Assembly: GCF_020515625.1 (NCBI RefSeq)
Contig: NZ_JAIWPJ010000002.1
Location: forward strand, 806,001 to 870,000
Length of the DNA: 64,000 bases
Source of the DNA: Natrinema amylolyticum
GTDB lineage: Archaea; Halobacteriota; Halobacteria; Halobacteriales; Natrialbaceae
Direction: 5' to 3'
Shown one piece after another: positions 34,740 to 42,992 of this stretch. A program made the position numbers and the translations under genes. Within the stretch, counting starts at the first letter, position 1. Each line of letters opens with the position of its first letter. The notes beneath the pieces were generated by a model. It worked only from the letters and a program-made list of their open reading frames with translations. It was not told the origin of the DNA and made no database searches.

Positions 34740-35105
34740 CTACTCGCCGTAGAACTCGTCGACTTCGCGTTCGGGAAACACCGGCGTCGCCGCGGAGACG
34801 TACTCGAGAGTCGTGTCGCCGGTGTTCTCGAGGCCGTGTTCGGTGTTCGCCGGGATGTGAACGAGATCGCCGGCCTCGACCGCGCGCTCGTCCTCGCCGA
34901 CGGACATCACGCCCTCGCCGGCGACGACGACGTAGACCTGTTCGGGGTCGTGTTCGTGGCGGACCTGTCGCGCACCCGGTTCGACGTCGACCCAGGTGAT
35001 CGTGAGGTCGGTCTCTGAGACGTCTCGCTGCGAGTGGAGGATATGGGAAACGAGGCCGTCGCCTCGAGTGAGCGCCGGTGCGTCACCTTTGTTCATCAAA
35101 CGCAT
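34740..35105 (-). CDS. Single-domain cupin
   Basis: The 121-residue protein has both cupin motifs: RHEHDPEQVYVVVAGEGVMSVG (motif 1, with the metal-binding HxH and Glu) and GDLVHIPANTEHGLENTG (motif 2, with a His). A divalent-metal site is therefore likely. The substrate is unknown. The start MRLMNKGDA is supported by the AATAATTA box 26-33 bases upstream on the minus strand. A second cupin gene of different sequence lies just upstream on the same strand, with its own start. Confidence 0.83.
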   Translation of the reverse strand: MRLMNKGDAPALTRGDGLVSHILHSQRDVSETDLTITWVDVEPGARQVRHEHDPEQVYVVVAGEGVMSVGEDERAVEAGDLVHIPANTEHGLENTGDTTLEYVSAATPVFPEREVDEFYGE

Positions 35106-35130
35106 AGCATTAGTACATATTTCGAATACA

Positions 35131-35138
35131 TAATTATT
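35131..35138 (-). promoter_or_regulatory. TATA box of the first cupin gene
   Basis: On the minus strand AATAATTA sits 26-33 bases before the ATG at 35105, the leaderless spacing. Confidence 0.5.
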
Positions 35139-35152
35139 CCCCTGTCAACCGG

Positions 35153-35629
35153 TCACTTATTCCAGTAATCCGTCTCGTCGTCGATCCGATAGTAGCCCTC
35201 GAGCGACCGCTCGTCGCGGCCGCCTGGCGGCGAGCCGACGAAGACGCCGAACTTGTTCATCTCGGGGTAGACCGTCACGTCTGGCTCGTTCATCGTCGAC
35301 ATCGCCAGGTATCGGAGCGGCTCGTCGCCGTCGTTGACGACCCTGTGGCCGCCGCGCTCGTCCGCCGGGAGCGTGACGTAGTCGCCAGCTGTCAGCGGCT
35401 CGAGGCCGTCCTCGGTTTTCAGTTGGCCGTCGCCCGCCAGCACGTAGATCGCCTCCTCGTTGGCCGTGTGGTAGTGGTAGGGCCACGATCGCATTCCGGG
35501 CGGGAGCTCGTAGAGGCTACAGCCGAGATCATCGGCATCGACGGCGGTCGAGAACTCCTTCCGGCGGAACGCGGTCTCCTTGCGGTCGTACTCTTTCCAC
35601 TCGATGTCGGCCTTGTTGGTCTTGTTCAT
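35153..35629 (-). CDS. Cupin domain protein
   Basis: The 158-residue protein starts MNKTNKADIEWKEYDRKE. Cupin motif 1 reads PYHYHTANEEAIYVLAGDGQL and motif 2 reads GDYVTLPADERGGHRVVN. The sequence after YLAMSTMNEPDVTVYPE resembles the DUF861/auxin-binding-like cupins found in many archaea. Metal-binding histidines are retained. It might be a small-molecule isomerase or a storage or sensory protein; no substrate can be assigned. Confidence 0.82.
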   Translation of the reverse strand: MNKTNKADIEWKEYDRKETAFRRKEFSTAVDADDLGCSLYELPPGMRSWPYHYHTANEEAIYVLAGDGQLKTEDGLEPLTAGDYVTLPADERGGHRVVNDGDEPLRYLAMSTMNEPDVTVYPEMNKFGVFVGSPPGGRDERSLEGYYRIDDETDYWNK

Positions 35630-35753
35630 ACTGTGAGCGCACGTCGCCTCAAGTAGTGAAGATTTCGTGACTGATTCCGTCTCGAGCCTTCGGGAGACGT
35701 GTGAATGGAATAGCAGATTCGGATGAAATGAATGAGAACCGGTGTCCTGCTAC

Positions 35754-35776
35754 CGTGGCGACAGGGAATCGCCACG
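35754..35776. repeat. Perfect 8-bp inverted repeat in intergenic region
   Basis: CGTGGCGA-cagggaa-TCGCCACG (7-base loop), about 125 bases upstream of the second cupin gene's start. Confidence 0.5.
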
Positions 35777-35839
35777 CCCTCCCCAGCCGATTCGCTCGGT
35801 CACTTCGTTCCCTCACTCATCCCTCGCGCAGTTTCGTCC

Positions 35840-35872
35840 GCTGGCCTCACTGTCGCTCGGCCAGCCGACAGT
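35840..35872. repeat. Interleaved inverted repeats
   Basis: GCTGGCC (35840-35846) pairs with GGCCAGC (35859-35865), while ACTGTCG (35849-35855) pairs with CGACAGT (35866-35872). The two stems are mutually exclusive or pseudoknot-like. Confidence 0.45.
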
Positions 35873-36012
35873 ACGCGCCACTGCATGCCGACTGACCGGT
35901 CTCGATCGAGACGCGAATCGTCTGAACTGGATATAGCACGGCATCGAGTTCGACTGACCAGTGGCAGGCCGAAAGCGAAACCCCCTAATCTCGTCCGAGA
36001 GTGGATACGGGC

Positions 36013-36579
36013 ATGCACGACGACAGCGAGGTCGCCGTCCTTCGGCTCGGCCATCGCCCCGGCCGGGACGACCGGATGACGACCCACGTCGGACTGACCG
36101 CGCGGGCGCTGGGGGCCGACCGCGTGCTCTTTCCCGACAACGCCGGCCAGTCGCTCGAGACCGTCGCGGACATCACCGACCGCTTCGGCGGCCCCTTCGA
36201 GGCTGAACTCACCGAGGGACCACAGGGGGTCATCCGCAACTGGGAGGGACGGGTCGTCCACCTCACGATGTACGGCGAGCGCATCCAGGACGTCGAGGAC
36301 GACATCCGAGCGGCCCACGCCGACGAGGGCGACCCGCTCTTGCTCGTCGTCGGCTCCGAGAAGGTCCCTTTCGACGTCTACGAGGAAGCTGACTGGAACG
36401 TCGGCGTCACCAACCAGCCCCATTCCGAAGTGGCTGGGCTGGCGGTCTTCCTCGACCACCTCTTCGAGGGGCGGGAACTCGAGCGGGAGTGGGAGGACGC
36501 CGACCGGCAGGTCATTCCGAAAGAGACGGGCAAGCGCGTCGAACCGTCGGATTCGGCCGCCGACTCGGAGCGGGAGTAA
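36013..36579 (+). CDS. trm56: tRNA (cytidine(56)-2'-O)-methyltransferase Trm56
   Basis: This archaeal SPOUT-class enzyme methylates C56 in the T-loop of tRNA. The 188-residue product starts MHDDSEVAVLRLGHRPGRDDR, typical of Trm56, with THVGLTARALGADRVLF, VGSEKVPFDVYEEADWNVGV and NQPHSEVAGLAVFLDHL in the SAM-binding knot. A GTG four codons upstream (36001) is possible but less likely. Trm56 is one of the most conserved archaeal-specific enzymes, so the assignment is firm. Confidence 0.92.
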   Translation: MHDDSEVAVLRLGHRPGRDDRMTTHVGLTARALGADRVLFPDNAGQSLETVADITDRFGGPFEAELTEGPQGVIRNWEGRVVHLTMYGERIQDVEDDIRAAHADEGDPLLLVVGSEKVPFDVYEEADWNVGVTNQPHSEVAGLAVFLDHLFEGRELEREWEDADRQVIPKETGKRVEPSDSAADSERE

Positions 36580-36786
36580 CGCCGGTCGCGCGACGACGCC
36601 TTGGATACCGAAATTTTCGCTCGACAATTCATCGATATCTGAAGGGAAAACGCATTGAAATATCCCGCCGTATTCTCTCCTGATGTATAAACCGAGTGCC
36701 ACGATCGAGACATCAGCCGTCGAGAGCCGAATCGAACGGCCAGCGCGCCGTCGTAACCGCCGACGCCATCGAATCGGACGGGGATC

Positions 36787-37617
36787 ATGGTTGACGTAAC
36801 GATCCTCGTCGATAACACGGTCGCGACGCCGATTCCGAAGGGGCTGCGCGGCGAGTGGGGGTTCGCGGCGGCCGTCGACGACGTCCTGTTCGACACCGGC
36901 CAGTCCTCGAGCGTCGTACACAACGCGCGGCTCCTGGACGTCCCCGCATCGTTCGAAACCATCGTCTTGAGCCACACCCACTTCGACCACACCGGCGGCC
37001 TGGATCAGTTCCTCGATCCGCTGGACAAGCCGACGGTCTACTGCCATCCCGACCTGTGGGAATCCCGTTACTCGACCGGCCCGCCCGACGGGGGCGAGTT
37101 CCCCGATCCGATCCACCTCGGGATTCCCTTTTCCCGGACCGAAGTCGAGAGCGGAGCCGCGTTCGTCGAACACCGGGAGCCGGTCGAGGTCGCCGAGGGG
37201 ATCTTCGCGCTGGGCGAGATTCCCCGCGAACACCGGACGACGACGAACGGCAAACGCCGGGTCGACGGAGAACTCGTCGACGATACGGTCGACGACGACC
37301 AAGCGATCGCGGTCCGAACGACCAACGGCACGGCGCTCGTCCTCGGGTGTTGTCACGCCGGCCTGCGCAACTCCATCGAATACGCCGAGGCGGTGACCGG
37401 TGAGGCGGTCCGCTACGTCATCGGCGGAACGCATCTGGTCGGCGTTGACGCCGATACGGTCCACGAACTCGCCGACTGGCTCGAGGGGAAACTCGAACTA
37501 TTCGCCGGGACCCACTGTACCGGATTTCAGGCGCAACGGATCCTCGCGGACCGGCTCCCCGAGGCGTTCCGGTCGGTCGGCGTCGGGAGTACGATCGAAC
37601 TGCCGCCGACGGTATGA
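36787..37617 (+). CDS. Metallo-beta-lactamase-fold hydrolase (COG1237, dihydropterin-RFAP-synthase-like)
   Basis: The 276-residue protein has the metal motif LSHTHFDHTGGL, LFDTGQSS upstream of it, and LGCCHAGLRNS downstream. These features place it near the MBL family once named for 7,8-dihydropterin-6-methyl-4-(beta-D-ribofuranosyl)aminobenzene-5'-phosphate synthase of methanogens. The actual substrate in haloarchaea is unknown. A TATAAA at 36686-36691 is about 100 bases upstream, so this gene may have an untranslated leader, unlike most in the window. Confidence 0.83.
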   Translation: MVDVTILVDNTVATPIPKGLRGEWGFAAAVDDVLFDTGQSSSVVHNARLLDVPASFETIVLSHTHFDHTGGLDQFLDPLDKPTVYCHPDLWESRYSTGPPDGGEFPDPIHLGIPFSRTEVESGAAFVEHREPVEVAEGIFALGEIPREHRTTTNGKRRVDGELVDDTVDDDQAIAVRTTNGTALVLGCCHAGLRNSIEYAEAVTGEAVRYVIGGTHLVGVDADTVHELADWLEGKLELFAGTHCTGFQAQRILADRLPEAFRSVGVGSTIELPPTV

Positions 37618-37649
37618 GACACCGCGGTCCCGGATGTCCGCCCGGTTCG

Positions 37650-38318
37650 CTATCCGTTCGGGCGGAGCAGCCGAAACGGCCGCAGGAGTCGGCCTCCGAT
37701 CGAACCGACGAGACTCCGGACGGCCGCGGCGGGTCCCATTGCGTCTTCGTCGAGGACGTATCCGTTTCCGATCCGTTCGATCGGGCTCGACTCGTCGTGT
37801 ACCTCGAGAAGGCACTCGAAATCGTCGTCCGTGAGGCCAGTTCGGTCACAGAGCTCCCGTTTCGTGAGCGGCCGGTCGGCCTCGCGGAGTTCTTCGACGA
37901 GCCACCGGTTGTGGTGGCTGACGAGGAGTGCTTCGTCTCTCGTCAGATCGTCGCCTGCGGTGGTGTTACCTGCCGTCTCCGCTGCCGGTCCGTTCCGCCA
38001 CGCGTCGATGCCGTCGAGGCAGATCCAGCAGCCGATCGCGAACAGCGAGCCGCCGAACCAGTAGCTGCTCGCTCGTAGCTGCACGACGCCGCCGGCGACG
38101 GCGAACAGCCCAAAGCAGAGCCAGGCGAGGGCCGGATCGATATCGGCCCTATCGAGGGCGGCCTCACCGAGCGGTGCAGCGACGACGACACCGAGGACCA
38201 TCGTGATCTCGTTCACGTCGACGCCGAGAACAGAGAGAACACCGATCAGGACGACTATCGCGACGATATCGGAACGATCGATTCGGTCGCGAAGTTGAGT
38301 GACGGACTCGAGAATCAT
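37650..38318 (-). CDS. Membrane protein with C-terminal winged-helix-like domain
   Basis: The 222-residue product starts MILESVTQLRDRIDRSD, chosen because a TTTAGG box lies about 30 bases upstream. Four hydrophobic helices occupy residues about 18-110. The cytoplasmic half (DEALLVSHHNRWLVEELREA, PLTKRELCDRTGLTDDDFECLL) looks like a winged-helix DNA-binding or protein-binding domain. Membrane-anchored HTH proteins of this kind occur in haloarchaea. No function can be given. A longer frame adds 20 residues before the start. Confidence 0.7.
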   Translation of the reverse strand: MILESVTQLRDRIDRSDIVAIVVLIGVLSVLGVDVNEITMVLGVVVAAPLGEAALDRADIDPALAWLCFGLFAVAGGVVQLRASSYWFGGSLFAIGCWICLDGIDAWRNGPAAETAGNTTAGDDLTRDEALLVSHHNRWLVEELREADRPLTKRELCDRTGLTDDDFECLLEVHDESSPIERIGNGYVLDEDAMGPAAAVRSLVGSIGGRLLRPFRLLRPNG

Positions 38319-38394
38319 TTGTTGTCCATACGACAGTATGGATCCTAAACGTACCGCTCCAGCGGTCGGTTCGAGCACGTGTTGAGAGACAAGA

Positions 38395-38400
38395 TTTTAA
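38395..38400 (+). promoter_or_regulatory. TATA box of the acyl-CoA ligase gene
   Basis: TTTTAA in AAGATTTTAAACGCG lies 25-30 bases before the ATG at 38425. Confidence 0.55.
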
Positions 38401-38424
38401 ACGCGTCTCTTGGTATCATAACTC

Positions 38425-39999
38425 ATGGATATCGACGCAGTCGACGAATCCGCGCGAACGGGGAACGTCGCGAAGCTATTCGATCAGACGGCGGCCCATC
38501 ACGGGGACGCACAGGCGATGGAACACCACGGGCGGCGCTGGACCCACGCGGAGGTCCGCGACTGGACCGCCGAACTCGCCGGCGGCCTCCACGATATCGG
38601 CCTCGAGCCCGGCGATCGGATGCTACTCTTCTTGCCGAACTGCCCGCAGTACCTCGTCGCCTCGATCGGCGCGTTCAAGGCTGGCGTCGAGATCTCGCCG
38701 GTCAATCCGCAGTACAAGCGCCGCGAGGTCGCCTATCAGCTCGAGGACACGGATGCGAGTGCGATCGTCACGCATCCGGCGCTGCGGGAGACCGTCGATC
38801 AGGCGACCGAAGACGCCGGGATGGAGCCGGAGATCGTCACGATCCAGAGCGAGGACTGGCCCCGGGATCCCGACGACCACGCCTTCGAGGAACTGCGTGG
38901 CGAGCCGACGCTGGTCGACCGCGCGGACGACGACGTCGCCCTGCTGCCCTACACCTCCGGTACGACCGGCGATCCGAAGGGCGTCCAGCTCACCCACGAA
39001 AACACTCGGGCACAACTCATGTGGCCGCTGACGGCCTCCAACGTCGACGTCGAACCCGAAGACGTCCGGAGCCTCACGTGGCTCCCGCTCTACCACATCA
39101 CCGGCTTCACTCACACTGCCCTCCAGCCGCTGGTCGGCGGCGGCCGACTCTACTTCCGCAGCGCGCTCGAGTGGGACGCCCGGGAGTGCATGCAGCTCAT
39201 CGAGGACGAGGGGATCACCCACTTCGTCGGCGTAACGACGATGTACGCCGACATGGTCGACGCTGACGACTTCGGCGAGTACGATCTCACCAGCCTCGAG
39301 TCGGCCTCCGAGGGCGGCGCGAAGCTCTCGACGGCGGTTCAAGAGCGGTTTGAGGAGACCGCCGGCGTCGACATCTCGGAGGGCTACGGCCTCACCGAGA
39401 CCCACGGCGCGACCCACACGCAGAGCGGCTCGACCTTCGGCCTGAAACACGGAACGATCGGCCAGCCGCTCCGGATGACCGACTGCAAGATCGTCGACGA
39501 GTCGGGCGACGAGGTCCCACCGGGCGAGGAAGGGGAACTCGTCGTCCGCGGCCCGCAGGTGATGAAAGGGTATCTCAACCTCCCCGACGCGACCGCGGCG
39601 GCCTTCACCGAGAACGGCTACTTTCGGACCGGCGATATCGCCCGCCGAGACGGGAACAACTACTACGAGATCGTCGACCGGAAGAAACACATGATCAACA
39701 CCGCCGGCTACAACGTCTATCCCAGCGAACTCGAGAACCTGCTCTTGGAGCACGAGGCCGTCGCGGACGTCGCCGTCGTCGGGATTCCGGACGAACGACG
39801 CAACGAGGTGCCGAAGGCGTTCGTCGTTCCCGCGTCGGGCGTCGAGCCCGGCAGCGACGTGACCGCCGAGGAGATCAGAGAGTTCTGTCTCGAGGAGGTG
39901 GCCAGCTACAAACACCCCCGCGAGATCGAGTTCATCGAGGAACTGCCCCGGACGACCAGCGGGAAGATCCAGAAGTACAAGCTCGAGGACGAGGAGTAG
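38425..39999 (+). CDS. AMP-dependent acyl-CoA synthetase (ligase)
   Basis: The 524-residue adenylate-forming enzyme has LLPYTSGTTGDPKGVQLTHEN (A3), EGYGLTETHGATH (A5), YFRTGDIARRDGNNYYEIVDRKK (A7/A8) and the C-terminal catalytic Lys in RTTSGKIQKYKL. It activates a fatty, aromatic or other carboxylic acid as acyl-AMP and then acyl-CoA. It is more like medium/long-chain and 4-coumarate-type ligases than acetyl-CoA synthetase. Its neighbours give no hint of the substrate. Confidence 0.9.
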   Translation: MDIDAVDESARTGNVAKLFDQTAAHHGDAQAMEHHGRRWTHAEVRDWTAELAGGLHDIGLEPGDRMLLFLPNCPQYLVASIGAFKAGVEISPVNPQYKRREVAYQLEDTDASAIVTHPALRETVDQATEDAGMEPEIVTIQSEDWPRDPDDHAFEELRGEPTLVDRADDDVALLPYTSGTTGDPKGVQLTHENTRAQLMWPLTASNVDVEPEDVRSLTWLPLYHITGFTHTALQPLVGGGRLYFRSALEWDARECMQLIEDEGITHFVGVTTMYADMVDADDFGEYDLTSLESASEGGAKLSTAVQERFEETAGVDISEGYGLTETHGATHTQSGSTFGLKHGTIGQPLRMTDCKIVDESGDEVPPGEEGELVVRGPQVMKGYLNLPDATAAAFTENGYFRTGDIARRDGNNYYEIVDRKKHMINTAGYNVYPSELENLLLEHEAVADVAVVGIPDERRNEVPKAFVVPASGVEPGSDVTAEEIREFCLEEVASYKHPREIEFIEELPRTTSGKIQKYKLEDEE

Positions 40000-40181
40000 A
40001 CCGGCAACCCCGCCAGTGTGTTCGGTCGACGACCAAGACGGGCGGAGAGACGACCGCTGACCGACAACCGAAATACACCCTCATAATCGGTGATCGGCCG
40101 GACGTGTGCAGTCGTGACCACGGACCGGTCGGAGCCGCCGAATCGCCCCCTATCGAGTAGAAAGTGAACGTGATATCCAGA

Positions 40182-40189
40182 ACTATTTT
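40182..40189 (+). promoter_or_regulatory. TATA-like box of the zinc-ribbon membrane gene
   Basis: ACTATTTT lies 26-33 bases before the ATG at 40215. Confidence 0.45.
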
Positions 40190-40214
40190 GTTCCCGAGTT
40201 GATGATTAGGGGTC

Positions 40215-40490
40215 ATGTACGAGGTATCACGAGAGGTATTCTACGTGATCGTCGGCATTCCGTTACTCGCGGTCCTCGGATACGTGATGGTCGTCCTGTT
40301 GGCGTTCAACTTGTTCGGATTTTTGACGCTCGGGATTTTCCTCCTCCTCGTCGCGCTCGCAGTCGATTCGTTGAAAACGGACGGCGAGCCGCCGGCTCGG
40401 ATCAACTGTTCGGAGTGTGGCGCACCGAACGAACCCGACCGGGATCAGTGTAAACACTGTGATGTGCCCCTCGAGCCCGCTGCCGACTGA
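40215..40490 (+). CDS. Small membrane protein with C-terminal zinc ribbon
   Basis: The 91-residue protein starts MYEVSREVFYVIVGIP, has two hydrophobic helices (residues about 9-32 and 35-52) and ends in a zinc ribbon, NCSECGAPNEPDRDQCKHCDVPL, with two CxxC pairs. This DUF7577-like arrangement is common in haloarchaea. The ribbon would face the cytoplasm. Its role is unknown. Confidence 0.78.
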   Translation: MYEVSREVFYVIVGIPLLAVLGYVMVVLLAFNLFGFLTLGIFLLLVALAVDSLKTDGEPPARINCSECGAPNEPDRDQCKHCDVPLEPAAD

Positions 40491-40528
40491 CCGCTACCCC
40501 CGGTCATAGTGGCGGCCCGCGAGCGCTC

Positions 40529-41524
40529 TCACTCTGTCTCGTAGTATCGGACGCCGTCGTCGACCTCGTAGGATGCGCTGCACTGCTTCTCGAGCGTCCC
40601 CAGTGCCCCAAGCGTGTCGAGCACCGGTGCGTGGTACCGGATGTCCCCGACGCGCTCCTCGGCGATCGCCACCGGCGTCGCCGGTTCGATCGCCTCGAGC
40701 GCCGTCACCGTCTCCTCGAGCAACGCGTCCAACCGTTCCCGCGTCATGTCGACGACTCGCCGGGGGTTCTCGAAGACGGGCCCGTGGCCAGGGAAGGCGT
40801 GCGTCGCGGCCGTCTCGCTCAGTCGCTCCATCGCCTCGTAATAGCGCTCGACCCCCTCGTAGGCACCGCGGTCGAACCCGACGTGAAAGGCCCCGGCGCG
40901 AAACGATTCGATGAGCGCGTCGCCCGCGAAGAGGACCGTTGTTCCCTCGATCGTCGTCTCGTAGCACAGGTGATCGATCTCGTGGCCCGGCGTCTCGAAG
41001 ACCCCGAACTCGCGGTCGCCGACGGTGACCGGCCCCGTCGGATCGACCGCTCGAGCGGTCTCGGGGTCGACTAACCGTCGGTCCCGGCGTCGGGATTCGA
41101 GTTCCTCCGCGACGATTTCGTCGCGGTCGTCGCCCCGGTAGCCCGCCGATTTCGCCGTCTCGCGGAGTCCGGCTCGGACTGCCTCAAGGTCGCGCTCGAG
41201 TCGGTCGAGTCCCGCCCGTGGTGCGTGGACTGTCGCGCCGGCCTCCCGCAGCGCGGGAAGCTGGCCGATGTGATCGCTGTGGATGTGGGTCACCAGGACG
41301 TGCTCGATATCGGTCGGTTCGTAGTCGAACTCGGCGAGTCCCTCGCGGAGTTCCGACTCGCCCGCCTTCTCGGGCGCGCCCGCGTCGATCAGAATCGGTT
41401 CGGGCCCTTCGAGCAGATAGGCGGCGACGTGTTTGGGCGGCCAGGGGACGTCGAACTCGAGGCGATGGATCCGCGAGAGAGCGCGGTCGGCCCGGACGGT
41501 ACCGCAAGACGTGTCGGGAGTCAT
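40529..41524 (-). CDS. Metallo-beta-lactamase-fold hydrolase
   Basis: The 331-residue product starts MTPDTSCGTVRADRAL, chosen for the box at 41551-41556. The metal-binding motif VLVTHIHSDHIGQLP, GHEIDHLCYETT and FAGDALIESF, and then FPGHGPVFENP, form the MBL hydrolase core. The C-terminal helical part (VDMTRERLDALLEETVTAL) matches the LACTB2-like/glyoxalase-type subgroup. Substrate unknown: thioester hydrolase or RNase-like activities are both known for relatives. Two upstream in-frame ATGs (41542, 41575) add unconserved residues. Confidence 0.83.
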   Translation of the reverse strand: MTPDTSCGTVRADRALSRIHRLEFDVPWPPKHVAAYLLEGPEPILIDAGAPEKAGESELREGLAEFDYEPTDIEHVLVTHIHSDHIGQLPALREAGATVHAPRAGLDRLERDLEAVRAGLRETAKSAGYRGDDRDEIVAEELESRRRDRRLVDPETARAVDPTGPVTVGDREFGVFETPGHEIDHLCYETTIEGTTVLFAGDALIESFRAGAFHVGFDRGAYEGVERYYEAMERLSETAATHAFPGHGPVFENPRRVVDMTRERLDALLEETVTALEAIEPATPVAIAEERVGDIRYHAPVLDTLGALGTLEKQCSASYEVDDGVRYYETE

Positions 41525-41550
41525 CGTCTCGAGAAGTGCCATCCAGCGAC

Positions 41551-41556
41551 ATAAAC
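41551..41556 (-). promoter_or_regulatory. TATA box of the MBL hydrolase gene
   Basis: On the minus strand GTTTAT lies 27-32 bases before the ATG at 41524, and this selects that start. Confidence 0.45.
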
Positions 41557-41750
41557 GTCGCGCCCGCAGCATCACGAACTCGTTGCGTCCGTTTCCGAAT
41601 TCGTCGCCGGTCGTTCCGGAGACCGCGCTCGACGGGCGGTACGAACGGACGTGGTCGATCGGCCGACGCGAGACGACGATTTCGTCGCGTCGCTCGGTCC
41701 ACCCGCGTCGAAACTGGCCACGCGTTACCGCGTGCGGGGCACTTGATAAG

Positions 41751-41759
41751 ACTTAATGG
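41751..41759 (+). promoter_or_regulatory. TATA-like box of tfe
   Basis: ACTTAATGG lies 24-32 bases before the tfe ATG at 41783. Confidence 0.45.
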
Positions 41760-41782
41760 CCTCATGCCGTTACACGTAGGTA

Positions 41783-42307
41783 ATGGCTTTTGAGGACCTG
41801 CTCGAGGACCCGGTGATCCAGAAATATTTGCACGAGCTGGTCGGTCCCAAGGGGATGCCCGTCGCGGCGGCACCCCCGGACGGCGAGGTGACCGACGAGG
41901 AGCTCGCGGAGGAACTGGACCTCGAGTTGAACGACGTCCGGCGCGCGCTGTTCATTCTCTACGAGAACGATCTCGCCACGTATCGGCGACTGCGCGACGA
42001 GGACTCGGGGTGGCTGACCTACCTCTGGACGTTCGAGTACGATAACATTCCGGAGAACCTCGAGGAAGAGATGTATCGGCTCCACGAGGCCTTAGACGAG
42101 CGCCGGGAGTACGAGCGCAACCACGAGTTCTACCTCTGTGAGATCTGCTCCATTCGATTCGAGTTCGGCGAGGCGATGGACTTCAACTTCGAGTGCCCCG
42201 AGTGTGGCTCGCCGCTCGAATCGATGGACAACAACCGACTGGTCGACGCGATGGACGACCGCCTCGATTCCCTCGAGGACGAACTCAACATCGACGCGGA
42301 CGCCTAA
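41783..42307 (+). CDS. tfe: Transcription initiation factor E (TFE, alpha subunit)
   Basis: TFE helps TBP and TFB open the promoter for RNA polymerase. The 174-residue protein has an N-terminal winged helix (EVTDEELAEELDLELNDVRRAL, FILYENDLATYRRLRD), a coiled-coil-like middle (EEEMYRLHEALDERREYE) and a C-terminal zinc ribbon with CEICSIRFEF and FECPECGSPLE (two CxxC pairs). The start at 41783 is at the usual MAFEDLLEDPV. It lies next to a DUF2110 gene, the common archaeal neighbour, with no gap. Confidence 0.95.
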   Translation: MAFEDLLEDPVIQKYLHELVGPKGMPVAAAPPDGEVTDEELAEELDLELNDVRRALFILYENDLATYRRLRDEDSGWLTYLWTFEYDNIPENLEEEMYRLHEALDERREYERNHEFYLCEICSIRFEFGEAMDFNFECPECGSPLESMDNNRLVDAMDDRLDSLEDELNIDADA

Positions 42308-42991
42308 ATGGTCGTACTCGCAACCAAACTCTACGTCGAAGGCGACGCTCGCGAACGATCGCTGGATTCCCTGCGCTCGCTGGTGAACAACGAGATCGGC
42401 GAACTCGATGTCGAGTTCGAAATCGGCATCCGCCACGACGATTTCCCCTCCGTAACGATCGAGGGCGACGACGCCACCGTCGCGCGGAACGTCCTCCGCG
42501 AGGAGTTCGGCGAGATCGTCCCCGATCTCCAGGCCGGCGAGACGTATATCGGGACGCTCGAGTCCTGGGACGACGACGGGTTCGTCCTCGACGCCGGACA
42601 GGGCGAAGGCGTGCGGATTCCGACCGACGAACTCGGGCTCGGCCCGGGATCGGCGACGCAGATCCGCGAACGGTACGGACTGGTCCAGCATCTCCCCCTC
42701 CAGTTCGTGTACGGCGGAACGGACGGCGATCCGTCTCGTCTCGCTGATGCCGAACAGGACCGCCTCTACGAGTGGACCCGCGGCGACGGCCGGCTCAACG
42801 TCAACAGCGCGACGCGGGCGGAAGTTCGAGCCACGCTCAACCGCGCGGGCCACGCACAGGACTACGTCACCGTCGAGCGACTCGGCCTGCTCGAGCAGAG
42901 CGTCATCTGCACGGAGAATACCGATCCGCCGGGGCTGCTCGCCAGCGTCGGCGAGTACCTCCCGGCCGAACTCCGCTGCGTCGTCCCCTAG
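42308..42991 (+). CDS. DUF2110 family protein
   Basis: The 227-residue protein starts directly after the tfe stop codon. Recognisable parts are MVVLATKLYVEGDARERSLDS, VEFEIGIRHDDFPSVTIEG, YIGTLESWDDDGFVLDAGQG (an S1/OB-like segment) and DGRLNVNSATRAEVRATLNRAG. It belongs to the archaeal DUF2110 family, which sits beside tfe in many archaea and may act in transcription or RNA metabolism. This is inference from gene order. Confidence 0.83.
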   Translation: MVVLATKLYVEGDARERSLDSLRSLVNNEIGELDVEFEIGIRHDDFPSVTIEGDDATVARNVLREEFGEIVPDLQAGETYIGTLESWDDDGFVLDAGQGEGVRIPTDELGLGPGSATQIRERYGLVQHLPLQFVYGGTDGDPSRLADAEQDRLYEWTRGDGRLNVNSATRAEVRATLNRAGHAQDYVTVERLGLLEQSVICTENTDPPGLLASVGEYLPAELRCVVP

Positions 42992-42992
42992 C

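Larger units (their letters stand above)
35630..36012. other. Palindrome-rich intergenic region, no gene seen
   Basis: This 383-base region has no convincing gene; its short frames are Arg/Ser-rich and lack haloarchaeal character. It contains CGTGGCGA...TCGCCACG (35754-35776) and nested inverted repeats GCTGGCC...GGCCAGC and ACTGTCG...CGACAGT (35840-35872). Stretches such as TCACTTCGTTCCCTCACTCATCC resemble dispersed haloarchaeal extragenic sequence. Confidence 0.55.

Noticed and set aside
36683-36799. 38-codon frame from ATG 36683 overlapping the MBL gene start
   Set aside because: Arg-rich product in a different frame; no coupling-type overlap and no homologous character.
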